Positions 36,787 through 46,255 of a stretch of 64,000 nt of DNA are shown piece after piece. This DNA comes from Marinobacter salarius (GTDB lineage Bacteria > Pseudomonadota > Gammaproteobacteria > Pseudomonadales > Oleiphilaceae). Below the pieces are notes generated by a model. It had not been told where the DNA came from. It searched no databases and was given only the letters and a program-made list of their open reading frames with translations. The stretch lies in contig CP007152.1 of the NCBI GenBank assembly GCA_000831005.1, positions 1,736,001 through 1,800,000 on the forward strand, read 5' to 3'. Position numbers and translations under genes: made by a program. Numbering within the stretch: position 1 is the stretch's first letter; every line of letters starts with the position of its first letter.

Positions 36787-38229
36787 ATGGCATCCAGACC
36801 CAAAAGCACATCTGTTGCACGTATCAAGACCGGCAGCTTTGAGCGTCGGCTTACCCTCACCAGGGCGGGGCTTTTCGCAGGCACCCGGATGGCCTCCCAT
36901 ATGGCCACCAACTGGTTCAGCAGCAAGGACAAGCGGGAGGCCCGGCACCGGGCCATGCTATCCAGCCAGGCGGAATTCCTGGTGGACGAGTTGGGCAAGC
37001 TCAAGGGCAGTGTCGTCAAGATCGGGCAGGTGATGGCTCTCTATGGCGAGCACTTCCTGCCTGAGGAAGTAACCGAAGCACTGCATACCCTGGAAGATCA
37101 GACCACCTGGCTGGAATGGCCGTCGATCGAGCGGGTGCTTAAGGCTGAACTGGGTGCTGACCGTTTGGCGGAACTGGACGTGGATCCCGACCCGATTGGC
37201 GCGGCTTCTCTGGGGCAGGTTCATCGAGCGCGCCGGCGTAGCGACGGGTTGGAACTGGTGCTCAAGGTCCAGTACCCCGGCGTTGACGAAGCAGTCGACA
37301 GTGACCTTAACGCAGTGGCACATCTGCTCAAGATTGCCCGCCTGGTCTCCTTCGGTCCCGAGTTCAATGACTGGCTGGAAGAGGTGCGGGACATGATGCA
37401 CCGAGAGGTGGATTACCGCCTCGAAGCCCGTACCACTGAAAAATTCCGGCAGATGTTGCTGGACGATCCCCGTTTTGTGGTGCCCCGTGTTCTCGACGAG
37501 TACTGCACGGCCCATGTCATCGCCTCCACCTACGAGCCAGGCCACTCAGTGAGTTCAGTGGCGGTACGAGATCTGGCCCTGGATCGTCGTAGCGAGTTGG
37601 GCCGTGCCGCGCTGGAATTGTTCTTCCGTGAGTTGTTTATCTGGGGTGAGATCCAGACGGATCCCAATTTCGGCAACTACCGGATCCGCATCGCCGGTGA
37701 GGAAGGCGCGAACAGCGAAACCGACCAGATAGTGCTGCTGGATTTTGGAGCGGTACAGGCTTACTCAGCGACCTTCCTGGACCCGGTCATTCAGATGATC
37801 CGGGCTTCCTACGAGGGCGACCTGACAGAGGTGATTGACGGCGGTATCCGGTTGCGTTTCATGAGCGAGGATTGGCCCGATGACGTTCTGGACACGTTCG
37901 GCAAGGTTTGCATGTCGGTATTGGAGCCACTTTCCAGGGACCGTAGCAACTGGCCCGGTGAAGCAGTGAACGACCGCGGCCAGTACCGTTGGAAACAAAG
38001 TGACCTGCCGTCGCGGGTGGCGCGCCAGGCAGCGCGCTCAGCCATCAGCCGCTATTTCAAGGTGCCGCCGAAGGAATTCGTATTCCTGAACCGGAAGCTG
38101 ATTGGTGTCTATACGTTCATCGCGGTGCTGAATGCGGAATTCAACGGTGAGGATCTGCTCCGGGAATACCTCTATGGTGATCCCGGCACCCCCGATGCTT
38201 CCAGCACCAACCAGATGACCAAGCCGTAG
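36787..38229 (+). CDS. ABC1/UbiB-family atypical kinase-like protein
   Basis: A 480-residue member of the AarF/UbiB/ABC1 family. Characteristic features are the family-specific KxGQ motif (LKGSVVKIGQVMALYGEHFLP), the alanine-rich nucleotide loop IGAASLGQVHRARR, VLKVQYPG, the ExD element MHREVDYRLEA, the catalytic-loop analogue QTDPNFGNY and the metal motif LLDFGAVQ. It lacks the C-terminal membrane helices of UbiB, so it is a paralogue rather than UbiB itself. Its substrate is unknown; links to isoprenoid lipids are general to the family. The end overlaps the convergent yqaA by 58 bases. Confidence 0.88.
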   Translation: MASRPKSTSVARIKTGSFERRLTLTRAGLFAGTRMASHMATNWFSSKDKREARHRAMLSSQAEFLVDELGKLKGSVVKIGQVMALYGEHFLPEEVTEALHTLEDQTTWLEWPSIERVLKAELGADRLAELDVDPDPIGAASLGQVHRARRRSDGLELVLKVQYPGVDEAVDSDLNAVAHLLKIARLVSFGPEFNDWLEEVRDMMHREVDYRLEARTTEKFRQMLLDDPRFVVPRVLDEYCTAHVIASTYEPGHSVSSVAVRDLALDRRSELGRAALELFFRELFIWGEIQTDPNFGNYRIRIAGEEGANSETDQIVLLDFGAVQAYSATFLDPVIQMIRASYEGDLTEVIDGGIRLRFMSEDWPDDVLDTFGKVCMSVLEPLSRDRSNWPGEAVNDRGQYRWKQSDLPSRVARQAARSAISRYFKVPPKEFVFLNRKLIGVYTFIAVLNAEFNGEDLLREYLYGDPGTPDASSTNQMTKP

Positions 38230-38612
38230 CGCAATCCCTTGCCAATGGCCACCAGGATCACGAAGTTGAGCCAGGGCACGCGCATGATCCCGCCAACCAG
38301 GGTCAGTGCGTCGCCGCCCAGTGGCAGCCACCCCAGAAGCAGCGACCATTGCCCGTAACGGTTGAAGCGGGTGCGGGCTTTATCGAGCTGGGATTCGGAA
38401 ATCGGAAACCAGCGTTTGTGCTTAAAGCGATCCACCTGCCGGCCGATAACCCCATTAATAACCGAGCCTGCGGTGTTGCCTGCTGTCGCCCAGAACCATA
38501 TCCACCAGAGCGAATAGCCTTGAGTCACCATGCCGCCAAGGAGAATCTCCGAATAGGCCGGGAGTATCGTTGCTGCGGCCAGTGCGGTCATGAACAAGGT
38601 GAGATAGGCCAA
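38172..38612 (-). CDS. yqaA: YqaA family (DedA-like) small membrane protein
   Basis: A 146-residue inner-membrane protein of the SNARE-associated/DedA superfamily, YqaA subgroup. It shows four hydrophobic stretches, AATILPAYSEILLGGM, the glycine-rich ATAGNTAGSVINGVIGR and GWLPLGGDALTLVGGIMRVPW. A role in lipid or ion movement is inferred from the superfamily. The last 58 bases overlap the convergent kinase gene, and it starts about 105 bp from the chemoreceptor gene. Confidence 0.88.
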   Translation of the reverse strand: MAYLTLFMTALAAATILPAYSEILLGGMVTQGYSLWWIWFWATAGNTAGSVINGVIGRQVDRFKHKRWFPISESQLDKARTRFNRYGQWSLLLGWLPLGGDALTLVGGIMRVPWLNFVILVAIGKGLRYGLVIWLVLEASGVPGSP

Positions 38613-38717
38613 TGGACGCTCCTGTTGAGGTGAATGCCGATCAGGCTCTAATGGCAGCTATGCCTTTTAGGGCATCAAGCTGATAATGAACTCCAATCGA
38701 GACAGGTTGCTGTATCA

Positions 38718-40842
38718 ATGAAAAAACTGTCACTGCGCTTCAAACTCTATGCCCTGGTTATTACGCTGCTGCTGGTTATGGGAATCAGTATTGTGGTGAC
38801 TGCCCAGCTTTCCCTGGGACAGATGGAGCAGCGAATCACCTCCGAAACCCGTGATACGGTGCGAAGCCTTGCCATCGACCGGCTGAGCGCAACCGCCGGG
38901 AAATACGGTGAGGTTGTCAGCGGCATGTTTGCCACAGCGTATCGGACACCGGAAGTCGTCCGCAACGTCATCAGTCGGAATATACAGGCGGACAGTTCCG
39001 GCCGCATCAGCCGCGTTGCCCTTCAGGAAACGGTGGGTGCGGTTCTGGAAGAGCAGGATGGGCTGAGCTCGATCTATGCCCAGTTCGAACCGGACGCCTA
39101 CGACGGCCAGGACCGCTACTTCACCGGTGGCGTTGAAGAGCACAGCAGCGATGAAGGCACCCTGGAAATCTATTATTACCGCTCTCCCGAGGGCGATGTG
39201 GTCTTTAGTCGCACTGAGGATCCGGCTACCAAGTATCTGGATAACCGGAATGAGTTCGGTATTCGCGAGGCGGAATGGTACCTGTGTTCCAAGGATACCC
39301 TGTCCCCTTGCATCATGGAGCCTTACGAATACGAAATTGAAGAGGGCTATACCGAACTGATGACCAGCCTGGTCGTGCCCATTATGAACGGGAACGAGTT
39401 TGCGGGCGTGGCTGGCGTTGACCTCAACCTGTCTACGCTCCAGAAAGCGATCCAGAATGTCAGCGACAACCTCTACGACGGCGCATCAAGGGTGACCCTG
39501 CTGAGCAGTAAGGGGCTGATTGCCGCGTCCAGCCACTACGGCGAGTATCTTGGAAGGCCGTTATCGGAAGCACTGCCCGGGCAGGCCGAAACATACGCTT
39601 CCCTGCACAATGACGGCGGTACCTACGACGATGGCGACACACTGGCCGTGTCTTACCCTATCGAGATTGACCTGCCCGACGCCCAGTGGTCACTGTTGAT
39701 CGAATTACCCCGGCAGACCGCACTGGCTGACGTGGCCGAAATCACCGGCCTGTTGTCCAGCGAGGTGAACACCACCGCAGGGCGCCAGACCATGGTGGGT
39801 GTGTTGGTATCGGTAGTGGCGATCCTGATCCTGGTGGTGCTGGTTCGTTCGGTGACCAAACCCTTGAACGAAATCCGTGACCGGATGAAGAACTTGGCCA
39901 GTGCCGAAGGGGATCTGACCAGTGAGTTGAACATCGATACCCACTCGGAGCTGATTGAGCTGGCCGGCGGGTTCAACCAGTTCCTGGGCCGGTTACGGGA
40001 AATGATCAACGACCTGAAAGACGTCAACGCCAAGGTCAGCCAACAGGCGCAGATGTGGATGTGATCGCCAAGGAAACTGACGAGCAGACCGAGAGCCAGC
40101 ATCAGGACATCGAAAGCGTGGTTACCGCCATGAACGAAATGTCCGCCGCCGCCAGTGAAGTGGCAGGCTTCGCGGGTGAGGCAGCTGAAAACGCGCAGAT
40201 GGCCCAGGATGGCATCCGTTTTACCCAGGATACGCTGACGTCTGCCCTGGACGGCGTGGGTGCATTGGCGGGCGATATGGATGAGCCAGCACCGCGATAG
40301 GCCAGGTTGCCACTCGCAGTGAGGACATTAACCGTATTATCGAAGTGATCCGGGGAATCGCGGAACAGACCAACCTGCTGGCGCTGAACGCCGCCATTGA
40401 AGCGGCGCGAGCGGGGGAGCAGGGGCGTGGCTTTGCGGTTGTGGCAGACGAGGTCAGAACACTTGCGTCCCGTACCCGTGAGTCCACCGATGAGATCAGT
40501 CAGATGATTGATGGCCTTCAAAGCGACGTGGGCGGAGCCGTCACTGTGATCAAGGGTGGCGTTGATCGCGCCACCCGAGCGGTGGAGGGAACCCGTGAAG
40601 CGGACCATTCTCTGGCCTCAGTGGTTGAGCGCATAGCAACCATTGTGGAGCATGTCACCCATGTGGCCACGGCAGCGGAAGAGCAAAGTTCTGTCAGTGA
40701 AGAGATCAATCGCAACCTCACCCGTATTGGAGACGCTGCCAACGATCTCCGGGCATTGGCGCAACGGGTCAGTGGCAGCGGCCAGACATTGGACGAACAG
40801 GTAAAAGTGCTGGAGACGGAACTGAGCCGTCTGAAAACCTGA
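38718..40842 (+). CDS. Methyl-accepting chemotaxis protein with Cache sensor, two frameshifts
   Basis: A transmembrane chemoreceptor. Segment one is [19 protein letters not shown]; a periplasmic dCache-like sensor of about 300 residues follows ([38 protein letters not shown]). The second membrane segment is near residue 360, then HAMP and the signalling hairpin [20 protein letters not shown] plus [18 protein letters not shown]. Frames break at 40053-40055 (ATGTGG for ATGGTGG) and near 40283-40285. Restoring both gives 708 residues. The sensed ligand is unknown; amino acids or carboxylates are common for this sensor. Confidence 0.88.
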
Positions 40843-40874
40843 GTACCTGACTGGGTAAGGCTGCACGGTGAAGC

Positions 40875-40909
40875 CCGATAGCGCTGGACGTATCAGTCCA
40901 GGCTATCGG
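40875..40909 (+). terminator. Probable hairpin terminator after the chemoreceptor gene
   Basis: CCGATAGC-G-CTGGAC pairs with GTCCAG-GCTATCGG around a GTATCA loop, a 14-bp stem with one bulged G. It lies 33 bases after the stop. A T-rich stretch follows only about 20 bases later, so termination may be weak or the hairpin may have another role. Confidence 0.5.
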
Positions 40910-41021
40910 TACCATTCAGTTCATTAATTTTATTTTTTCATTGGGCGTGCCACCATACGGTACAGCTTGTCGACAACTGCGAAGCGCAGGGTCGCCCATT
41001 GTTTTGAACAGGAGTGAGTTT

Positions 41022-41273
41022 ATGGATCATGTCACCATCTACGGTCGTGCGTCCTGCGGTTTTTGTATGCGCGCCCGGCAACTTTGCGAGATCAGGGATA
41101 TTCCCTACCGCTACGTGGACATGATCGAGGAAGGCATCAGCAAGGCGGATCTGGAAAAAACCATTGGTAAGCCCGTGCATACGGTGCCCCAGATCTTTGT
41201 GGGCGACGAACACGTTGGCGGGTTCGACCATTTCTCGCACTACGTGCAGCGGTTTGAAGCTGCCGGTGGATAA
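41022..41273 (+). CDS. Glutaredoxin (dithiol, GrxA/GrxC type)
   Basis: An 83-residue glutaredoxin that reduces disulfides with glutathione. The active site is C-x-x-C (SCGFCMRAR, residues 14-17), with the TVPQIFV cis-proline loop and the GGFDHF glutathione site (key residues C, C, P, G, D). AGGAG 8 bases upstream selects the ATG. It is flanked by strong terminator hairpins, so it is probably a single-gene unit. Confidence 0.93.
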   Translation: MDHVTIYGRASCGFCMRARQLCEIRDIPYRYVDMIEEGISKADLEKTIGKPVHTVPQIFVGDEHVGGFDHFSHYVQRFEAAGG

Positions 41274-41285
41274 ACGGTTCTGCAA

Positions 41286-41324
41286 AAAAAAGGCGCCAGC
41301 CGGTGATTCGGTGGCGCCTTTTTT
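41286..41324. terminator. Bidirectional rho-independent terminator between grx and pfp
   Basis: AAAAAAGGCGCCA pairs with TGGCGCCTTTTTT around a GCCGGTGATTCGG loop. The symmetrical A and T runs allow termination on both strands for the convergent glutaredoxin and phosphofructokinase genes. Confidence 0.9.
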
Positions 41325-41337
41325 GTAGGTCAGCGGC

Positions 41338-42600
41338 TTAGAACTGGAAGTCGGCCTTCAGTTTTTTCTCGACCAGCTGATTCTTAAGCTTCGCGACCCT
41401 CGGAAGACCATCATCGAACGGCGGGAAGCTCTCGCCGTGAATCAGTGGCTCCAGGTAGTCGCGGCAATCTTGCGTGATGCCGTAGCCGTCATCCGTGATG
41501 TAATGGATCGGCATTTTCTTCTCCTGGTTGGCGACCTCGCTCAACGGCGCCTCACCAATGTGCCAGCGATAGGGGCGTGACTGTTCGCGCACAATCGTTG
41601 GCATCAGCGCCTGTTTACCAGCCAGCGCCATTTCCACGGCCACCTTGCCTACGGAGTAGGCCTGCTCTACGTCCGTGGCGGACGCAATGTGACGGGCACT
41701 GCGCTGCAGGTAATCGGCTACAGCCCAATGGTATTTGTGCCCAAGGGCCTGGCGTACCATGTTAGCCAGCGCTGGCGCGACACCGCCGAGCTGGGTATGA
41801 CCGAAGGCATCCTTGGCGCCGGCGTCGGCCAGGAAGCGGCCGTCTTCATACTGGGCGCCTTCCGAGGCGACGACCACGCAGTAGCCGTACTCCTTGACAC
41901 AGAAATCCACACGTTCAAGGAAGCGCTCACGCTCGAAGGGCACTTCCGGGAACAGGATTACGTGAGGCGGCTCGCCTTCACCTTTCCCGGCAAGGCCACC
42001 AGACGCCGCGATCCAGCCAGCGTGGCGCCCCATCACTTCCAGGATGAACACCTTGGTGGAGGTGTCGCACATGGAGCGAATGTCCAGGCTGGCTTCCAGG
42101 GTAGAGGTGGCGATGTACTTGGCCACCGAGCCGAAACCGGGGCAGCAGTCGGTGAAGGGCAGGTCGTTATCCACCGTTTTGGGTACGCCGATGCAGGTAA
42201 TCGGATAGCCCATTTTTTCAGCAAGTTGGGACACCTTGTACGCGGTATCCTGGGAATCGCCGCCACCGTTGTAGAAGAAATAGCCGATGTCGTGAGCGCG
42301 GAACACCTCGATCAGGCGTTCGTACTCGCGTTTATTCTCGGAAAAGTTCTTCAGTTTATGGCGGCATGACCCGAACGCACCGCCCGGAGTGTGGATCAGC
42401 GCCTGGATATCCTCATCGCTTTCGAGGCTGGTATCAATCAGTTCCTCTTTGAGCGCGCCGATGATCCCGTTACGCCCGGCGTACAACTTACCGATCTGAT
42501 CGGGGTGCTTGCGGGCGGTCTGGATAACCCCGCAGGCACTGGCGTTAATGACGGCGGTCACACCGCCTGATTGGGCATAGAATGCGTTTCTGGTGGCCAT
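41338..42600 (-). CDS. pfp: Pyrophosphate-dependent 6-phosphofructokinase
   Basis: A 420-residue phosphofructokinase-family enzyme that interconverts fructose 6-phosphate and fructose 1,6-bisphosphate. The motif PKTVDNDLPFTD, with lysine before the TxDND, and GGGDSQDTAYKVS in place of the ATP-type GGDGS are marks of the PPi-using clade. MGRHAGWIAA and substrate-site ASEGAQYEDGRF are also clear. PPi use makes the step reversible; Marinobacter-like bacteria often lack the ATP enzyme, though that cannot be checked here. It diverges from mpl over a 154-bp gap that holds a run of ten T. Confidence 0.88.
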   Translation of the reverse strand: MATRNAFYAQSGGVTAVINASACGVIQTARKHPDQIGKLYAGRNGIIGALKEELIDTSLESDEDIQALIHTPGGAFGSCRHKLKNFSENKREYERLIEVFRAHDIGYFFYNGGGDSQDTAYKVSQLAEKMGYPITCIGVPKTVDNDLPFTDCCPGFGSVAKYIATSTLEASLDIRSMCDTSTKVFILEVMGRHAGWIAASGGLAGKGEGEPPHVILFPEVPFERERFLERVDFCVKEYGYCVVVASEGAQYEDGRFLADAGAKDAFGHTQLGGVAPALANMVRQALGHKYHWAVADYLQRSARHIASATDVEQAYSVGKVAVEMALAGKQALMPTIVREQSRPYRWHIGEAPLSEVANQEKKMPIHYITDDGYGITQDCRDYLEPLIHGESFPPFDDGLPRVAKLKNQLVEKKLKADFQF

Positions 42601-42754
42601 TTCCGGCTGGTGCCTCCTGCAGTTTCATCGAGTGCGGCAGATGATACGCCAATCGCTTTTTTTTTTCATGACATCAAACGTCGTAAGGAACGCTTGACGA
42701 CCCGCATTCTATACGGGACGCTTTGCAGGTTTCATTTAAGAGGTCGATAACCGA

Positions 42755-44148
42755 ATGCACATCCATATCCTGGGAATCTGTGGCACCTTCATGGGCAGTC
42801 TGGCGGTACTGGCGAGGGAGCTGGGGCACACCGTGACGGGCTCCGATCAGGGGGTTTACCCGCCCATGAGTACCAGTTGGAGGCCCAGGGAATCGGGTTA
42901 ATGGAAGGTTACGATTCTGACAACCTCAAGCCTCAGCCGGACCTGGTTCTGGTTGGCAACGCCATGTCCCGGGGCAACCCGGAGGTAGAAGCGGTTCTTA
43001 ATCAGAATATTGATTACATGTCCGGCCCGGAATGGCTGGCGAGGGAGGTTCTGCGCCATCGCTGGGTGCTGGCGGTCGCCGGAACCCATGGCAAAACCAC
43101 CACAACCGCCATGTTGTTGTGGATTCTGGAGCAGGCCGGGTTGGAGCCGGGTTATCTGATAGGCGGGGTTCCCAATGATTTCCCGGTTTCGGCGCGGTTG
43201 GGTAGCAGCGACTTTTTCGTTATTGAGGCCGATGAATACGATAGTGCCTTCTTTGATAAGCGCTCCAAGTTTGTCCACTACCGCCCCCATACCCTGATCC
43301 TCAACAATCTTGAGTTTGATCACGCGGATATTTTTGACAACGTTGAAGCCATCGAGCGTCAGTTCCATCACCTGGTCAGAACGGTGCCTTCCCGTGGGTT
43401 GATTGTGCGCCCGGCCCTGGATGCCCATCTTGACCGGGCGTTGGAGCTTGGCTGCTGGAGCAGCGTGCAGGCTACTTCGGTGGGCAGCGAAGTGCCCTAT
43501 ATGGCCGACTGGCGGGCGGAGCTGTTGGCTGAGGACGGCAGTCGATTCATGGTGTTGCACCGCGAACAGCCGGTGGCTTCAGTCAGTTGGTCTCAAACCG
43601 GCCTGCACAACGTGCGCAACGCCCTCGCGGCCATCGCAGCAGCCCGCCATGTGGGTGTTACCCCGGACCATGCCGTGGCGGCGCTGTGCCGCTTTTCGGG
43701 CGTTAAACGCAGGATGGAGTTGCTGGCGGATGTCGGCGGGGTTTGTGTCTACGATGATTTTGCCCATCATCCGACGGCCATCGCTACCACGCTGGAAGGT
43801 CTGCGCCACAAGGTGGGCGATGAGCCTATCCTTGCACTGATCGAGCCACGCTCCAACACCATGCAGCAAGGTTTTCACCAGGAGAGCCTGCTGCCCAGTG
43901 CTGCAGCGGCGAACCAGGTATTCTGGGCTAACCTCAATGGCATGGACTGGTTGCCAGCACTGGTCGAGGGCAGTGGAGCGGCAGTGGATACACCGGATCG
44001 CCACCGTGTCGGGGCCAGCGTTGAGGAACTGATCGGCCAGGTTCTGGATCAGGTATCCGGTCCCTGCCATATTGTCATCATGAGTAACGGCGGTTTTGGC
44101 GGTATTCACCAGAAGCTGATTGCCGAGCTGGAACGCGAATCCGGCTGA
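42755..44148 (+). CDS. mpl: UDP-MurNAc:L-Ala-gamma-D-Glu-meso-DAP ligase Mpl, one frameshift
   Basis: Mpl recycles wall tripeptides onto UDP-MurNAc. Features are the N-terminal HIHILGICGTFMGSLAVLAR Rossmann segment, the Mur ligase P-loop GTHGKTTTTAML, IEADEYDSAFFDKRSKFVHY, LNNLEFDHADIF and the C-terminal YDDFAHHPTAI and IEPRSNTM (key residues GKTTT, E, N, H, R). The frame stops at 42873-42875 (AGTACCAG for AGTACCCAG). Restoring one C gives 464 residues and joins the N-terminal 40 residues to the body. Confidence 0.93.
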
Positions 44149-44190
44149 CGGGGCATCCTGCCTCCGCTATCCAATCAGGAAACTTCAGTT

Positions 44191-44838
44191 ATGACGGCAG
44201 CGTCCGAAAAACAGCGGGTGATCAATCTGGCCTTTACCGGTGCCTCTGGTGCCCAGTATGGCCTGCGCCTGTTGCAGTGCCTGGTGGCGGCGAACTGCCG
44301 GGTGCATGTGATGATCAGCAAGGCGGCACAGGTGGTGATTGCCACGGAAACCGATCTCAAATTACCGGGCAACACCGCCGCCATGCAGGAAGCGCTTGCC
44401 AGCTATGCCAGCGCCCTTCCGGGGCAGGTACTGGTGTTCGGCCGGGAAGACTGGTTCGCCCCGCCGGCTTCCGGTTCGGGTGAAAAAGCTCCGTTGGTGA
44501 TTTGTCCCTGCAGTACTGGCACTCTGTCGGCCCTGGCCACCGGCGCTAGTAACAATCTGATCGAGCGCGCCGGAGACGTGGCCCTTAAGGAGCGGCGGCA
44601 ATTGATCCTGGTGCCCCGGGAAGCGCCCTTTTCGGAAGTGCACCTGGAAAACATGCTGCGCCTGACCCGCATGGGGGCGGTCATCATGCCGGCCTGTCCG
44701 GGGTTCTATCATAGGCCGAATTCCGTGAGTGACCTGGTGGATTTCATCGTTGCCCGACTTCTGGATCACCTGGGCCTGCCCCAGGATCTGATGCCGCGCT
44801 GGGGCGAGGAGAGGGCGAAGTCGAAACAGCCCGACTGA
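44191..44838 (+). CDS. ubiX: Flavin prenyltransferase UbiX
   Basis: UbiX attaches a dimethylallyl group to FMN to make the cofactor of the decarboxylase UbiD in ubiquinone synthesis. The 215-residue protein shows [52 protein letters not shown] and [18 protein letters not shown], then [11 protein letters not shown] (key residues GASG, S, N, R, E, Y). It follows mpl closely in the same direction, an arrangement common in gammaproteobacteria. Confidence 0.95.
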   Translation: MTAASEKQRVINLAFTGASGAQYGLRLLQCLVAANCRVHVMISKAAQVVIATETDLKLPGNTAAMQEALASYASALPGQVLVFGREDWFAPPASGSGEKAPLVICPCSTGTLSALATGASNNLIERAGDVALKERRQLILVPREAPFSEVHLENMLRLTRMGAVIMPACPGFYHRPNSVSDLVDFIVARLLDHLGLPQDLMPRWGEERAKSKQPD

Positions 44839-44956
44839 ACCGATGGGCGATGGTTTTGGTCAGCCCGATTGATGCTTTTCATCATTGAGCGAAAACGCCG
44901 CGCCCCCGAGACTTGGTGAACGACAACCACAAGACAGTCATTCACCGAGGTACACC

Positions 44957-46102
44957 ATGATTCCACGCACAGTCTTTGACGCCGACCTTGACGGCTTCCG
45001 GGATTCCGTCCGCAAGTTTCTGCAACAGGAAGCGGCGCCCTACCATGAACAGTGGGAGAAAGATGGCCAGGTCAGCCGGGAGCTCTGGAAGAAGGCCGGC
45101 GAACTTGGTTTCCTCTGCCCGACCATGCCGGAAGAATACGGCGGCGTAGGCGCGGACTTCCGCTACAGCGCTGTCATCATGGAGGAGGTGTCCAGGGCGG
45201 GCCTGTCCGGCATCGGCTGGACCCTGCATTCCGACATCGTTGCCCCCTATATCCTCAATTACGGCTCCGAAGAACAGAAACAGTATTACCTGCCGAAACT
45301 GGCAACCGGCGAAATGATCGGTGCCATCGCCATGACCGAGCCGGGCGCAGGTTCCGACTTGCAGGGGGTGAAAACCACGGCGGTGAAAAACGCCTCCGGC
45401 GACCATTTCGTACTCAATGGCTCCAAGACCTTTATCACCAACGGCCAGCTGGCGGACCTGGTAATCGTGGTGGCCAAAACCGATCCGAAAGAAGGCGCCA
45501 AGGGCACCAGCCTGTTGTTGGTAGAAACCGCCTGGGAAGGGTTTGAGAAGGGGCAGAACCTGAACAAGGTGGGCATGAAGGCTCAGGATACCTCCGAGCT
45601 GTTCTTCCAGGACGTAAAGGTGCCGGCGGACAAGCTTTTGGGCTCGATGGAAGGCCAGGGCTTTTTCCAGTTAATGGCGGAATTGCCGGCGGAGCGCCTG
45701 CAGGTGGGGCTGACCGCTGTCGCCGCGGCGGAAGCGGCCTGGGAGTGGACCCTGGATTACGTAAAGGAGCGCAAGGCGTTCGGCAAGCCGGTGATAGCGT
45801 TCCAGAACACTCGATTCAAAATGGCGGAGATGAAGGCGGAAATCACCGCTGCCCGGGTCTTCTGTGACCGTTGTCTGGAACTGCATCTGGAAAAGAAGCT
45901 GGATATTCCTACGGCGGCTATGCTGAAACAGCACACCACCGACCTGCAGTGCAAAGTCATGGACGAGTGCGTTCAGCTTCACGGTGGCTATGGCTACATG
46001 TGGGAGTATCCCATCGCCCGCGCCTGGGCGGACTCGCGGGTACAGCGTATCTACGCTGGCACCAATGAGATCATGAAAGAGATCGTTGCGCGCTCATTCT
46101 AG
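44957..46102 (+). CDS. Acyl-CoA dehydrogenase
   Basis: A 381-residue FAD enzyme that oxidises acyl-CoA to enoyl-CoA and passes electrons to ETF. Family motifs include MPEEYGGVGADFRYSAVIMEE, AMTEPGAGSDLQGVKTTA, GSKTFITNGQLADLVIVVAKT, the ERKAFGKPVIAFQNTRFKMAEM region, QLHGGYGYMWEYPIARAWAD and the final IYAGTNEIMKEIVAR with the likely catalytic glutamate. GAGG lies before ATG 44957. Close to long-chain and isovaleryl-type enzymes; chain length is not decided. A terminator follows. Confidence 0.93.
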   Translation: MIPRTVFDADLDGFRDSVRKFLQQEAAPYHEQWEKDGQVSRELWKKAGELGFLCPTMPEEYGGVGADFRYSAVIMEEVSRAGLSGIGWTLHSDIVAPYILNYGSEEQKQYYLPKLATGEMIGAIAMTEPGAGSDLQGVKTTAVKNASGDHFVLNGSKTFITNGQLADLVIVVAKTDPKEGAKGTSLLLVETAWEGFEKGQNLNKVGMKAQDTSELFFQDVKVPADKLLGSMEGQGFFQLMAELPAERLQVGLTAVAAAEAAWEWTLDYVKERKAFGKPVIAFQNTRFKMAEMKAEITAARVFCDRCLELHLEKKLDIPTAAMLKQHTTDLQCKVMDECVQLHGGYGYMWEYPIARAWADSRVQRIYAGTNEIMKEIVARSF

Positions 46103-46122
46103 TAGGCGCTTGTGCCCGTCAG

Positions 46123-46156
46123 CGCGCCGCCGGGACAGCTCCCGCGGCGCGTTTTC
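46123..46156 (+). terminator. Rho-independent terminator after the acyl-CoA dehydrogenase
   Basis: CGCGCCG-C-CGGGA pairs with TCCCG-CGGCGCG around a CAGC loop (12 bp with one bulged C). It is followed by TTTTCGTT, 20 bases after the stop codon. Confidence 0.85.
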
Positions 46157-46255
46157 GTTACCTAAGTTTACAAATTGCCAAACCTATCAAGGTTCCCCCC
46201 GGCAACATCCCCTACAGTAGCGGCACAACCTCTAACAAGGACAATGGTTGCCGCG

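Noticed and set aside
36554..37019. N-terminal extension of the GGDEF cyclase into the divergent kinase gene
   Set aside because: The extra residues are the complement of conserved ABC1 kinase sequence and are not membrane-like or conserved.
33166..37019. A genomic island or prophage around the insertion sequence
   Set aside because: Apart from the single transposase there are no phage, plasmid or integrase genes, and flanking genes are ordinary chromosomal ones.
42657..42666. Run of ten T between pfp and mpl as a terminator
   Set aside because: No stable stem precedes it on either strand, and it lies between two divergent starts where a terminator is not expected.
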